NCBI GenBank assembly: GCA_050953505.1
Contig: JBMNMU010000001.1
Span: 496,001-560,000, forward strand
Reading direction: 5' to 3'
DNA length: 64,000 nt
Source: JBMNMU01 sp050953505
Lineage (GTDB): Bacteria; Bacillota; Clostridia; Peptostreptococcales; Anaerovoracaceae
This document shows positions 18,818 to 27,582 of this stretch, piece after piece. Positions within the stretch are counted from its first letter, which is position 1, and every line of letters begins with the position of its first letter. The position numbers and the translations under genes were made by a program. The notes under the pieces are model-generated. The model had not been told where the DNA came from. It searched no databases and saw only the letters and a list, made by a program, of their open reading frames with translations.

Positions 18818-19438
18818 ATGGGGGAAAAGAACAAGGTAAATGTGAAAATCTATGGTCAAGAATATACCATTGCAGGGGATAAGCCCAGGGAACACATTAT
18901 TAAAGTAGCAGATTATGTTGATAATAAAATGAATCAAATCGCAAAAGCCTTGCCTACTGGTTCAGCATCGTCCCTGGCAGTCCTTACTGCCATCAATTCT
19001 GCCGATGAATATTTTTCTGCAATGGATAGAATTAGTACCCTTCAGTCTCAAAACGAACAGTTAGTCACGGATTCAGAGCACTATGAACAGCTTTGGGAGG
19101 AAGCTAAGAAAAGCTTTATACAATACAAAGAAGATGCACAGACTAATAATGAGCAGAAGGAAGAACTCCTAAAACTGTTAAGTGAAAAGGCGGAGGAATT
19201 TGATAGCTTGATGGCCCAATATAAGGAGCTAGAAGAGAAATATAATCGTTTACAAGAGAAAAATCAAGGATTGGAAAATCAGATTCGTTCCCAGCAGGAA
19301 AGCAATAAATCCGACAACACTGCATTAAAGGAATTGGAATCCAAGTGTAAAGAAATGGAGAATAGCTTTTTTGATCTCCAGATGGAAAATATCAAACTGA
19401 AGGGTGACCTTGAGCGGTATAAAAAGAATGTCGACTGA
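18818..19438 (+). CDS. zapA: Cell division protein ZapA with extended coiled coil
   Basis: ZapA binds and bundles FtsZ protofilaments. The N-terminal domain (NKVNVKIYGQEYTIAG...) is a ZapA fold, and the C-terminal 120 residues form a long coiled coil rich in Glu, Gln and Lys. The 206-residue length exceeds minimal ZapA proteins of about 90-110 residues but such extensions are common in Clostridia. I chose ATG 18818 because GGAGGG (18805-18810) lies 7 bp upstream; an in-frame ATG at 18803 overlaps that site. It ends 8 bp before mutS2. Confidence 0.87.
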   Translation: MGEKNKVNVKIYGQEYTIAGDKPREHIIKVADYVDNKMNQIAKALPTGSASSLAVLTAINSADEYFSAMDRISTLQSQNEQLVTDSEHYEQLWEEAKKSFIQYKEDAQTNNEQKEELLKLLSEKAEEFDSLMAQYKELEEKYNRLQEKNQGLENQIRSQQESNKSDNTALKELESKCKEMENSFFDLQMENIKLKGDLERYKKNVD

Positions 19439-19446
19439 GGATTATA

Positions 19447-21816
19447 ATGAATCAAAAATCATACAAAGTACTAGAATACAATAAAATATTAGATTTATTG
19501 AGTAGAGAGGCGGCTTCCTCTATGACAAAAAAAGTCATAGAAAAGCTGAAGCCTGTAGCCGATGTATATCTAATTGAAGAGATGCTAACGGAAACCACAG
19601 AGGCGGTTTCCGTTATTATGCATAAGGGATCTCTTCCCTTAGGCAATTTTTATGATATAAAAAACAACATACATTTGGCAAACAAGGGCGGCGTTCTCAC
19701 CATGAAGCAGCTCCTTGAAGTACTGTATAACCTCCAGGTAACTAGAAACGCCAAGGCTTTTTTGAGTAGCGATCTGCCTGATCTTCCTATTATTAAGGGC
19801 CTTGCAGAGGTTCTAAGTGTGGAGAAAAGGTTGGAGGAGGACATTGATCGATGTATTTTATCTGAAGATGAAATGGCAGACAACGCTAGTCCGGAGCTAA
19901 AAAACATCAGAAGAAGCATTGCAAGACAAAATGAGGCGGTTCGAGCAAAGATGAATCAAATTTTGAGCTCCTCTGACAATAAGAATCTGTTACAAGATTC
20001 TATTGTCACTTTGAGGCAGGGAAGATATGTCATCCCAGTGAAACAGGAGCATAAAGGTAGATTCCCGGGTATCGTGCACGACCAATCCTCTACTGGTGCA
20101 ACTTTATTTATTGAACCCCAGGCCATTGTGAATCTCAACAATGAATTGAGAGAAATGGAGCTGGCAGAGAAAAAAGAAATTCAGCGTATTCTATCGGAGT
20201 TGTCTGCTCAAGTTGCCGAAGCTCATTTACAGCTTTTAAATAATCAGGACCTTCTAGAAAAGCTTGATTTTATATTTGCCAAGGGAAAGCTAGCCGTAAA
20301 AATGAAGGCTTCCCAACCAAAAATCAATACTCATGGATATCTGCGAATCAAAGAAGGAAGACACCCTCTTATTCCTAAGGATAAGGTGGTTCCCATTAGT
20401 ATAGCCTTGGGAAAGGATTATGATACCCTAGTGATTACGGGGCCTAACACTGGTGGAAAGACGGTTACCCTAAAGACGGTAGGTCTGTTCATTATGATGG
20501 CTCAATCAGGTCTTCACCTTCCAGCTAGTGAGGGGACGGAGATGCCTATTGTAGAAAAGGTATTTGCAGACATTGGTGACGAACAAAGTATAGAGCAAAG
20601 CCTGAGTACCTTCTCATCCCACATGACAAATATCGTAGATATCGTAAACCATTCCGATAATCGCACCTTAGTACTCCTTGATGAGCTAGGCGCTGGGACT
20701 GACCCGACAGAGGGTGCTGCCCTGGCTATTTCCATATTAGAACACCTCTATAACAAAGGCGCCAAAACTATTGCAACCACTCATTATACCGAGCTAAAAA
20801 AATATGCCTTGGCTACAGAGGGTGTAGAAAACGCCTCCATGGAGTTCGATGTAGAAACCTTAAGCCCAACCTATAAGCTGTCCATTGGCACACCTGGTCG
20901 TTCTAATGCTTTTGAGATTTCCAACAAGCTTGGCCTTAACAAGGAAATCATCAATCATGCCAGAGAGTTGCTTGAGGAAGGTGACATTGAATTTGAAGAT
21001 GTCATCAGTGCTATCGAAAAGAACAAAAGGGATGCTGAAGAAGAGCGAGATGAGGCTATTATGCTGAATATCGCCATTAAGAAACAGCAGGAGGAGCTAG
21101 AGGCTGAAAAGGCCAAATTCGAAGAGCAAAAGAAAAAAATCATATCTAGGGCCAAAGAAGAGGCCAGGGAGATGATAAGAGAAGCTAAGGAATTTTCAGA
21201 TCAGGTGCAAAAGGAGCTGCGAGAGCTAGAAAAGTATCAGGATATAGGAGAACGAAACCGAAGGCAAGAAGAAATCAGAACAGGTATAAGGAAACTCTCC
21301 GATAAATATCGAGATAAAATTGAAATAGAAAAAAACCCCAACCCTGTAAATCCCAATGAATTGAAAATCGGGGATAGGGTCAAGGTCATTAGCCTAGACC
21401 AAAAAGGCAATGTCATTTCTCTTCCTGACGACAGAAACGAGGTTCAAGTGCAGGTTGGGCTGTTAAAAATAAATGTAAAGCTGGACAATCTAACAAAAAT
21501 TCAGGATGGGACGAAGAAAAAAAGCCAGAAAGCTTCCCGGCATGGATCCCTGTATAAGAGTAAGGTGCAAAACATTGCCCTTAGCATCAATGTAATAGGT
21601 AAACCGCTAGATGATGCCATTATGGATGTGGACAAATACCTAGATGATGCCTATATCGCTGGGGTAAAAGAGGTGACTATTATACATGGAAGAGGGGAAG
21701 GGATTTTGCGAGAAGGCCTTCATAGGATGTTTAAAAGCCATAAGCATGTAAAAAAATTCCGCAAGGGTGCATATAATGAAGGCGGTGACGGAGTTACCAT
21801 CGTAGAATTAAAATAA
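19447..21816 (+). CDS. mutS2: MutS2 family ATPase/endonuclease with C-terminal Smr domain
   Basis: MutS2 proteins act on recombination intermediates or on collided ribosomes and lack the mismatch-recognition domain of MutS. The Walker A motif GPNTGGKT is near residue 336, Walker B LVLLDELGAGTDP near 418, then a long coiled coil (about 515-640), a KOW-like segment and a C-terminal Smr domain (about 710-789) with HGRGEGILR. The usual LDLRG motif at the Smr start reads INVIGK here, which may affect nuclease activity. Length of 789 residues is normal. Confidence 0.95.
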   Translation: MNQKSYKVLEYNKILDLLSREAASSMTKKVIEKLKPVADVYLIEEMLTETTEAVSVIMHKGSLPLGNFYDIKNNIHLANKGGVLTMKQLLEVLYNLQVTRNAKAFLSSDLPDLPIIKGLAEVLSVEKRLEEDIDRCILSEDEMADNASPELKNIRRSIARQNEAVRAKMNQILSSSDNKNLLQDSIVTLRQGRYVIPVKQEHKGRFPGIVHDQSSTGATLFIEPQAIVNLNNELREMELAEKKEIQRILSELSAQVAEAHLQLLNNQDLLEKLDFIFAKGKLAVKMKASQPKINTHGYLRIKEGRHPLIPKDKVVPISIALGKDYDTLVITGPNTGGKTVTLKTVGLFIMMAQSGLHLPASEGTEMPIVEKVFADIGDEQSIEQSLSTFSSHMTNIVDIVNHSDNRTLVLLDELGAGTDPTEGAALAISILEHLYNKGAKTIATTHYTELKKYALATEGVENASMEFDVETLSPTYKLSIGTPGRSNAFEISNKLGLNKEIINHARELLEEGDIEFEDVISAIEKNKRDAEEERDEAIMLNIAIKKQQEELEAEKAKFEEQKKKIISRAKEEAREMIREAKEFSDQVQKELRELEKYQDIGERNRRQEEIRTGIRKLSDKYRDKIEIEKNPNPVNPNELKIGDRVKVISLDQKGNVISLPDDRNEVQVQVGLLKINVKLDNLTKIQDGTKKKSQKASRHGSLYKSKVQNIALSINVIGKPLDDAIMDVDKYLDDAYIAGVKEVTIIHGRGEGILREGLHRMFKSHKHVKKFRKGAYNEGGDGVTIVELK

Positions 21817-21905
21817 AGATACAAGAATTTATGTGGGTAACCCATACTCATGTTGCCCGTCTCGAAAGAAAAGGGAACGTATTTTAATATTTGGAGGATA
21901 GATAG

Positions 21906-23624
21906 ATGATAGATTTTAAAGAAGGAATTGCACAGCTTCTCTCAAAGTATATTGAAGGTCTTGAGTTGGAGCAAATAAAGGACATGATAGAAATTCCCAC
22001 AGATAGTAAGATGGGGGATTACGCCTTCCCATGCTTTAGGCTGGCTAAGACACTTAGAAAGGCTCCTCCTGCTATTGCAGAAGAACTAGCAGGAAAGCTC
22101 CAAGAAGACTCCTTATTTGCAAAGGTTGAAAATGTCAACGCTTATGTAAATATGTTTCTTTCAAGGGAAGCTTTTATGAAAGAGCTTACTACAGTTGTTG
22201 CAAAAGAGAAGGACAGGTTTGGAAGTAGCGATGTGGGACAGAACCGAAAGGTCATTGTGGAATTCTCTTCTCCTAATATTGCAAAGCCTTTCCATATTGG
22301 CCATATCAGAAGTACTGTTATAGGGAATTCCATTAATAAGATTTATGACTTTCTAGGTTATGATACGGTTCGAATTAATCATTTAGGGGACTATGGCACT
22401 CAGTTTGGTAAGATGATTGTAGCTTATAGAAAATGGGGAAATGAAGAAGATGTTATTAAGGAGCCTATAAAGACATTACTAAGCTATTATGTGAAATTCC
22501 ATGAAGAAGCAGAAAAGGACCCTACCCTGGAAGACGAAGCAAGGGCAGTCTTTACTAAGCTAGAGAATGGGGAAGAAGAAGAAACAAGGCTATGGCAGTG
22601 GTTCAGAGAAGAAAGCCTAAAGGAGTTTTCTAGAGTATACGATATGCTGGATATTGAATTTGATTCTTATGCGGGGGAAAGCTTTTACTCAGATAAAATG
22701 GACCGAATCCTTGATATCTTAAATGAGAAGGAGTTGCTTGTGGAATCAGAAGGGGCTCAGATTGTAGACCTGGAAGAATACAACATGTCCCCAGCTTTAA
22801 TAAAGAAAAAAGATGGATCTACATTATATATTACAAGGGATATTGCGGCAGCTGTATACAGAAAAGAGCAATATGACTTTTATAAAAACCTTTATATAGT
22901 CGCAACTCAGCAAAATCTTCATTTCCAGCAGTGGATTAAGATTGTGGAGCTTATGGGCTTTGAATGGAGTAAGGATTGCGTACACATCCCCTTTGGGCTT
23001 GTGAGCCTTGAAGAAGGCACCATGTCCACCAGGCATGGAAGAGTGGTTTATCTTGAGGATGTATTAAATCGTGCCGTTGAACAAACCAAGGATATTATTG
23101 TTGAGAAGAATGTAAGTACAGATAACATTGAAGAAACTGCAAAGGAAGTAGGAATCGGAGCCGTCATATTCCAAGAGCTTTCAAATAACAGGATTAAAGA
23201 CTATGTATTCTCATGGGATAAGGTTTTGAATTTCGATGGAGAAACCGGACCTTATGTACAGTACACCCATGCAAGAGCAGCCAGCGTGCTGAGGAATGGG
23301 GAAGAAGATTTTGTTAAGGCCGTGGAAAATATGGAAAATATCAATGTGGAATACATCTCAGGGGATAGCGCCTATGAATTGGGCAAGTTGATCTATAGAT
23401 TTCCTCAGGTAGTGATAGAGGCTTCTGAAAAATACGAACCTTCTATTGTCACCAGACATATTGTAGATATTGCTCAGGCCTTTAATAAGTTTTACCATGA
23501 TGAGCATATCTTAGTAGATAATCAAGATGAAAAAATGGCCAAATTACTGTTGGTTTACGCAGCAAAGCAGACCATTAAGAATGGTCTTGGACTTCTTGGT
23601 ATAAAGGCACCAGATAAAATGTAG
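21906..23624 (+). CDS. argS: Arginyl-tRNA synthetase
   Basis: A class I synthetase that charges tRNA-Arg. The N-terminal arginyl-specific additional domain covers about 1-110. The HIGH motif appears as FHIGHIRS after SSPNIAKP, and the KMSKS-loop equivalent is GTMSTRHG. The DALR anticodon-binding domain is at the C-terminus. Length is 572 residues. ATG 21906 follows TTGGAGGATAGATAG. An 89-bp gap from mutS2 carries no clear terminator. Confidence 0.97.
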   Translation: MIDFKEGIAQLLSKYIEGLELEQIKDMIEIPTDSKMGDYAFPCFRLAKTLRKAPPAIAEELAGKLQEDSLFAKVENVNAYVNMFLSREAFMKELTTVVAKEKDRFGSSDVGQNRKVIVEFSSPNIAKPFHIGHIRSTVIGNSINKIYDFLGYDTVRINHLGDYGTQFGKMIVAYRKWGNEEDVIKEPIKTLLSYYVKFHEEAEKDPTLEDEARAVFTKLENGEEEETRLWQWFREESLKEFSRVYDMLDIEFDSYAGESFYSDKMDRILDILNEKELLVESEGAQIVDLEEYNMSPALIKKKDGSTLYITRDIAAAVYRKEQYDFYKNLYIVATQQNLHFQQWIKIVELMGFEWSKDCVHIPFGLVSLEEGTMSTRHGRVVYLEDVLNRAVEQTKDIIVEKNVSTDNIEETAKEVGIGAVIFQELSNNRIKDYVFSWDKVLNFDGETGPYVQYTHARAASVLRNGEEDFVKAVENMENINVEYISGDSAYELGKLIYRFPQVVIEASEKYEPSIVTRHIVDIAQAFNKFYHDEHILVDNQDEKMAKLLLVYAAKQTIKNGLGLLGIKAPDKM

Positions 23625-23922
23625 GAATACGCATGTTCAAAGAGTGTGGGCCAAATTTCAAGCTATCTAATGATTTGAAGTGCAAATTGAGCAAAATTTC
23701 AAGTTATGTGTGGAATTATGGAATATAATACCCAAAAATGCTAAATCTGTGCATAAATTCAACGAATTCGCGAACAAATGTAATAAATTTACAAAATATT
23801 AACATATTAATTGAAATTTTGCACATTCAGGTGAAATGTTGGAGGGTACTTGCGCTCAGCAGACAGTACTTGCGCTCAGAAGACACGATAGCAAAGACCT
23901 GTAAATGGAAGGAGAATGTAGT
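23625..23922 (+). other. Non-coding gap with a 20-bp tandem duplication
   Basis: About 300 bp of AT-rich sequence without a gene. Two adjacent 20-bp units at 23846-23865 and 23866-23885 (each beginning GTACTTGCGCTCAG) differ at one base. The phrase AATTTCAAG also recurs (near 23655 and 23697). No clear terminator for argS was found. Confidence 0.6.
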
Positions 23923-24795
23923 ATGAGATATGAAGGAAATATATATAGACCGCCTAGTGAGGCATATAGCCTAATCGTGCAGGTAACCATCGGTTGTGCA
24001 CACAACGACTGCACATTTTGCAGCATGTTTAAGGATAAGCAATTTAGGGTTCGTAAAATCAGTGAGGTGCTGGAGGACCTAGACACAGCACGGAGTCGCT
24101 ACCGAAATGTGAACAGGATATTTTTAGCAGACGGGGATGCATTGGTCTTACAGAATAAAGATTTAAACATCATTTTAGACCATATTAAAAAGCTATTCCC
24201 AGAATGTGAGAGGGTTGGTGTTTATGGCTCCCCTCAAGACGTACTTCGCAAATCCCACGAAGAGCTGGTAGAGCTGTATAACAACGGAATTGGTATTATT
24301 TACATTGGTGCAGAATCTGGCAGTGACAAGGTACTTGCCGATATTAAGAAAGGCGCCACAAGAGCGGAAATCATCGAATCCGTAAAGAAAATAGAAGCCA
24401 GTGGAATCAAGGCATCTGTTACCTTTATTTCAGGTCTTGGAGGTAAGGATGGTTGGGAAGACCATGCTATTCAAACAGGAACCATGATCAGCGAAATGGA
24501 GCCTTCCTATGTGGGGCTGTTAACATTGCTGACAGAGCCTAGTGCACCCCTTCACAAAGATATTCAAGAAGGGCGCTTCCAGTTGCTTTCACCTTTGGAG
24601 GTAGTAGAGGAAACAAGACTTTTATTGGAGAATATTAATGTGAAAAAACCTTGTGTCTTTAGAAGCAACCATGCTTCCAACTATGTTTCCCTGAGGGGAG
24701 ATTTGCCACAAGATAAAGAAAGAATGTTGGCACAGCTAGATAGAGCCATGAAGAATGCTGGAATGCTGAAGGATGACAGCCTTAGAAGGCTGTAA
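23923..24795 (+). CDS. Radical SAM protein of unknown substrate (CX4CX2C type)
   Basis: A 290-residue radical S-adenosylmethionine protein. The iron-sulfur cysteines are C25, C30 and C33 in GCAHNDCTFCSMF, a CX4CX2C spacing instead of the common CX3CX2C. GAESGSDKVLADIKKG and the SVTFISGLGG stretch fit the SAM-barrel core with a B12-radical-SAM or HemN-like layout. I chose ATG 23923 because AAGGAG (23909-23914) lies 8 bp upstream; an in-frame ATG at 23905 lacks this. The substrate is unknown. A second radical SAM gene follows 21 bp later, suggesting one operon. Confidence 0.85.
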   Translation: MRYEGNIYRPPSEAYSLIVQVTIGCAHNDCTFCSMFKDKQFRVRKISEVLEDLDTARSRYRNVNRIFLADGDALVLQNKDLNIILDHIKKLFPECERVGVYGSPQDVLRKSHEELVELYNNGIGIIYIGAESGSDKVLADIKKGATRAEIIESVKKIEASGIKASVTFISGLGGKDGWEDHAIQTGTMISEMEPSYVGLLTLLTEPSAPLHKDIQEGRFQLLSPLEVVEETRLLLENINVKKPCVFRSNHASNYVSLRGDLPQDKERMLAQLDRAMKNAGMLKDDSLRRL

Positions 24796-24816
24796 ACGGC
24801 ATAAACGGAGGCGAAC

Positions 24817-26331
24817 ATGAAAATACTGCTAACAACTTTAAACTCCAAATATGTCCATTCGAATCTAGCACTAAAGTATCTTTATGCAGCTGCAGGAGAA
24901 AGCAAGCATTCTATAGACCTTATGGAATTCACCATAAATAATGACGATGATTATATTTTTACAGAGCTGATAGATGGAGGCCATGAGGTCATTTGCTTTT
25001 CATGTTATATATGGAATATAGAAAGAATCCTTAATTTGTCAGAGAACATAAAAAAAGCCCGTCCTGAGCAGATCATCGTTCTTGGTGGCCCGGAGGTCAG
25101 CTTTGACCCGGATAAGTTCCTGACAGAATATCCTTACATAGACATGGTGATATCAGGAGAAGGAGAAGAGGTTTTTCCAGATTTGATAAATGCATTGCTT
25201 AATGGTGAACCTTCTCTTGAACATATCAGAGGATTGACATATAGGGAAGATGGGGAAATTGTTATGAACCCTGAGGCGAAGGTGGTAGACTTTGAAAAGG
25301 TGCCCTTTCCCTATTTGAACCAAGCTGGAGAGCCGGATAAGATTCTTTATTATGAATCCGCTAGGGGATGTCCATATCGATGTAGCTACTGCCTTTCTTC
25401 TATAGATAAAAAAATAAGAGCACTGCCTTTTGAGAGAGTCAAATCAGATTTAGATTATTTTCTTAGAAACAAGGTAAAGCAAGTTAAATTTATAGACAGG
25501 ACCTTCAACTGGGACATTCAGAGATGCTGCGATATTATAAGCTACCTGATTCAGCAGGATAATGGTGTAACAAACTTTCATTTTGAGCTTTGTGGGGATT
25601 TAATTGATCAGGAGCTACTAGATATCCTTAAAGAAGCTAGGCCTGGTTTGCTTCAATTTGAGATAGGTGTACAGTCTACTAATAAAGAAACCTTAGCTGC
25701 ATGTAACAGAAGCTGTGACTTTGAAAGACTTTCCGCTAGCGTTAAGGCGATTAAGGAAATGGGAAATATTCATCTTCACTTGGACCTCATTGCCGGCTTA
25801 CCCCATGAGGATTATTATTCATTCGAAAAATCCTTTAATGATGTTTATGATTTAGCTCCCCATCATTTACAGCTTGGTTTTTTAAAGCTACTAAAGGGCT
25901 CCCCTATTCGTGAAAAAGAGCAGGAACATGAATATATTTATAGGAAGAATCCGCCTTATGAAGTGATTGGAAACAAATACATCTCAGCCACATCCCTGGT
26001 AAGGCTAAAAAAGATGGAGAATATACTTAATTTATATTATAATAGAGGAGGGTTTGAAAAAGCCCTTGAGTTTGCAATAAAAAATTATGCAGATACGCCC
26101 TTTGACTTTTATGAGGAATTTGCAGCTTATTATTATCTAAAAGGATTCCAGCATCGATCCCATAAAAAAGAAGATTTATACCGAATTTTCTTAATGTATG
26201 GGGGTTGGAAAGAACGCTTTGTACCAGACACAAAAGACAAGCTTCAAGAGCTTCTTATGGAAGATATGGAGAACACCCTAAATCACGATGCAGTCAAGAA
26301 ATTTTTAAATAAAGGGTGGGAGATGGCCTAA
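24817..26331 (+). CDS. B12-binding-domain radical SAM protein, DUF4080 family
   Basis: A 504-residue protein with a cobalamin-binding-like Rossmann domain (about 1-130, LGGPEVSFDP), a radical SAM domain with cluster cysteines C185, C189 and C192 in RGCPYRCSYC, and a C-terminal DUF4080 region. Members of this family are widespread in Clostridia and are presumed methyltransferases or modifying enzymes without a known substrate. The ATG at 24817 follows AACGGAGGCGAAC. The gene lies immediately downstream of another radical SAM gene. Confidence 0.87.
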   Translation: MKILLTTLNSKYVHSNLALKYLYAAAGESKHSIDLMEFTINNDDDYIFTELIDGGHEVICFSCYIWNIERILNLSENIKKARPEQIIVLGGPEVSFDPDKFLTEYPYIDMVISGEGEEVFPDLINALLNGEPSLEHIRGLTYREDGEIVMNPEAKVVDFEKVPFPYLNQAGEPDKILYYESARGCPYRCSYCLSSIDKKIRALPFERVKSDLDYFLRNKVKQVKFIDRTFNWDIQRCCDIISYLIQQDNGVTNFHFELCGDLIDQELLDILKEARPGLLQFEIGVQSTNKETLAACNRSCDFERLSASVKAIKEMGNIHLHLDLIAGLPHEDYYSFEKSFNDVYDLAPHHLQLGFLKLLKGSPIREKEQEHEYIYRKNPPYEVIGNKYISATSLVRLKKMENILNLYYNRGGFEKALEFAIKNYADTPFDFYEEFAAYYYLKGFQHRSHKKEDLYRIFLMYGGWKERFVPDTKDKLQELLMEDMENTLNHDAVKKFLNKGWEMA

Positions 26332-26526
26332 AAAATGGCGTTGATCCCAGGCGCCACAATCACAATTGGCGTCGGTGTCAGGCATTACAGCTGGAAAAAT
26401 AGTGTCAGACAAACAACTGTGTATGATACTGCTGGCATAGCGCCATGCACTACTTACAAGAACAGTCAGATTAGAATTGAGGAACCGGTAGGAAATAGAA
26501 AATGCAGAAGGAAAGGATACAGGAAT

Positions 26527-27570
26527 ATGGCAAAAAGAGGACTAGCAAAGAGTAATATGCAATATCCCGATAAATTCGACCTGAAGGAACGTCCTGACCG
26601 TATAGGGGAATATTTAAAACCTCACTTAAAAAAATTTATATTTGATGAATTGAGCATGGCCTTTATGGAAAAGAATGACATAATGTTTATGAAAGGTGTT
26701 CCCATACCACTCAGGGAAGAAGATATACAAGAGTTTAAGGGAGGATCCGGCATTAAGGTGCAACATCTAGTAAGCAATATGGCATGGATTATGGGCATTG
26801 ATCCCAAATTTAAACATACTCCAGATTATATATCCTTTATAAAAGCGCATTTTAATAAGAAAATTGTAGAAGGCTTTCTAAAAGCGGGAAGGGATCAGGC
26901 GGAAAATGAAATTTATGATGAGGCAATCATATATTTTCGTGCAGCCCTGTGCGTAGATCCTATCAATATGGACTCCATGTACAGTTATGCCAGAGCCTGT
27001 AGAGAAGTTTACTTAAATAGCGATGATCCAGAAGTCATAGGCAATTTCAAGGCAGAAGCACTGGAATATTTTGAAATGTTGGTGGAAGCCCACCCGAAAT
27101 TTGCCCAGGCTTATTACTACCTTGGGTATGCTTATCTCAATTTGGGACTATATGTAAAGGCCCAGCTTACCTGGAAGGATTTCTTAGCAAAATCTATGAA
27201 TCGTAAGGACCGCAAAGAAATAAAACAGCGGTTGGAACAAATAGAAGATCCTGTGGAGATAGAAAAAGGCTGCAATGAAGTCATGGCTACAAGATGGGCC
27301 AATGGATTAGCTATTTTGGAGCCTTATATGAATACAAGATTTAAGGATTGGTGGCCTATGTCCTATTATTTAGGCGTAGCTTATAGCAATCTTGGGCGAA
27401 AAAATGATGCAATTCGCAGCTTTAAAAAAGTATTATCCCTTGCCCCGTCTCATGTAGAATCTATGGATGAGCTAGCAGATATTTATGGGGAAAGGCAGGA
27501 TAAACAAAATGAAGAAAAATACCGGAAGAAAGCAGAGCTTATTCGATCCGGAGGACATAAAGAGAATTAG
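26527..27570 (+). CDS. Tetratricopeptide-repeat protein of unknown function
   Basis: A 347-residue soluble protein. The C-terminal two thirds contain TPR-like helical pairs (AEIIYFRAALCVDP-type units around 115-150, AQAYYYLGYAYLNLG near 195, SYYLGVAYSNLGRKNDAIRSF near 280), while the first 100 residues form a separate uncharacterised domain. The frame is open upstream to 26335, but ATG 26527 has GGAAAGGATACAGGA before it and begins the natural-looking MAKRGLAKSN. The 195-bp upstream gap carries several GGCGCCA/TGGCG inverted motifs. It ends 12 bp before iorA, so TPR and ior genes may be cotranscribed. Confidence 0.75.
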   Translation: MAKRGLAKSNMQYPDKFDLKERPDRIGEYLKPHLKKFIFDELSMAFMEKNDIMFMKGVPIPLREEDIQEFKGGSGIKVQHLVSNMAWIMGIDPKFKHTPDYISFIKAHFNKKIVEGFLKAGRDQAENEIYDEAIIYFRAALCVDPINMDSMYSYARACREVYLNSDDPEVIGNFKAEALEYFEMLVEAHPKFAQAYYYLGYAYLNLGLYVKAQLTWKDFLAKSMNRKDRKEIKQRLEQIEDPVEIEKGCNEVMATRWANGLAILEPYMNTRFKDWWPMSYYLGVAYSNLGRKNDAIRSFKKVLSLAPSHVESMDELADIYGERQDKQNEEKYRKKAELIRSGGHKEN

Positions 27571-27582
27571 GAGGATATAATT

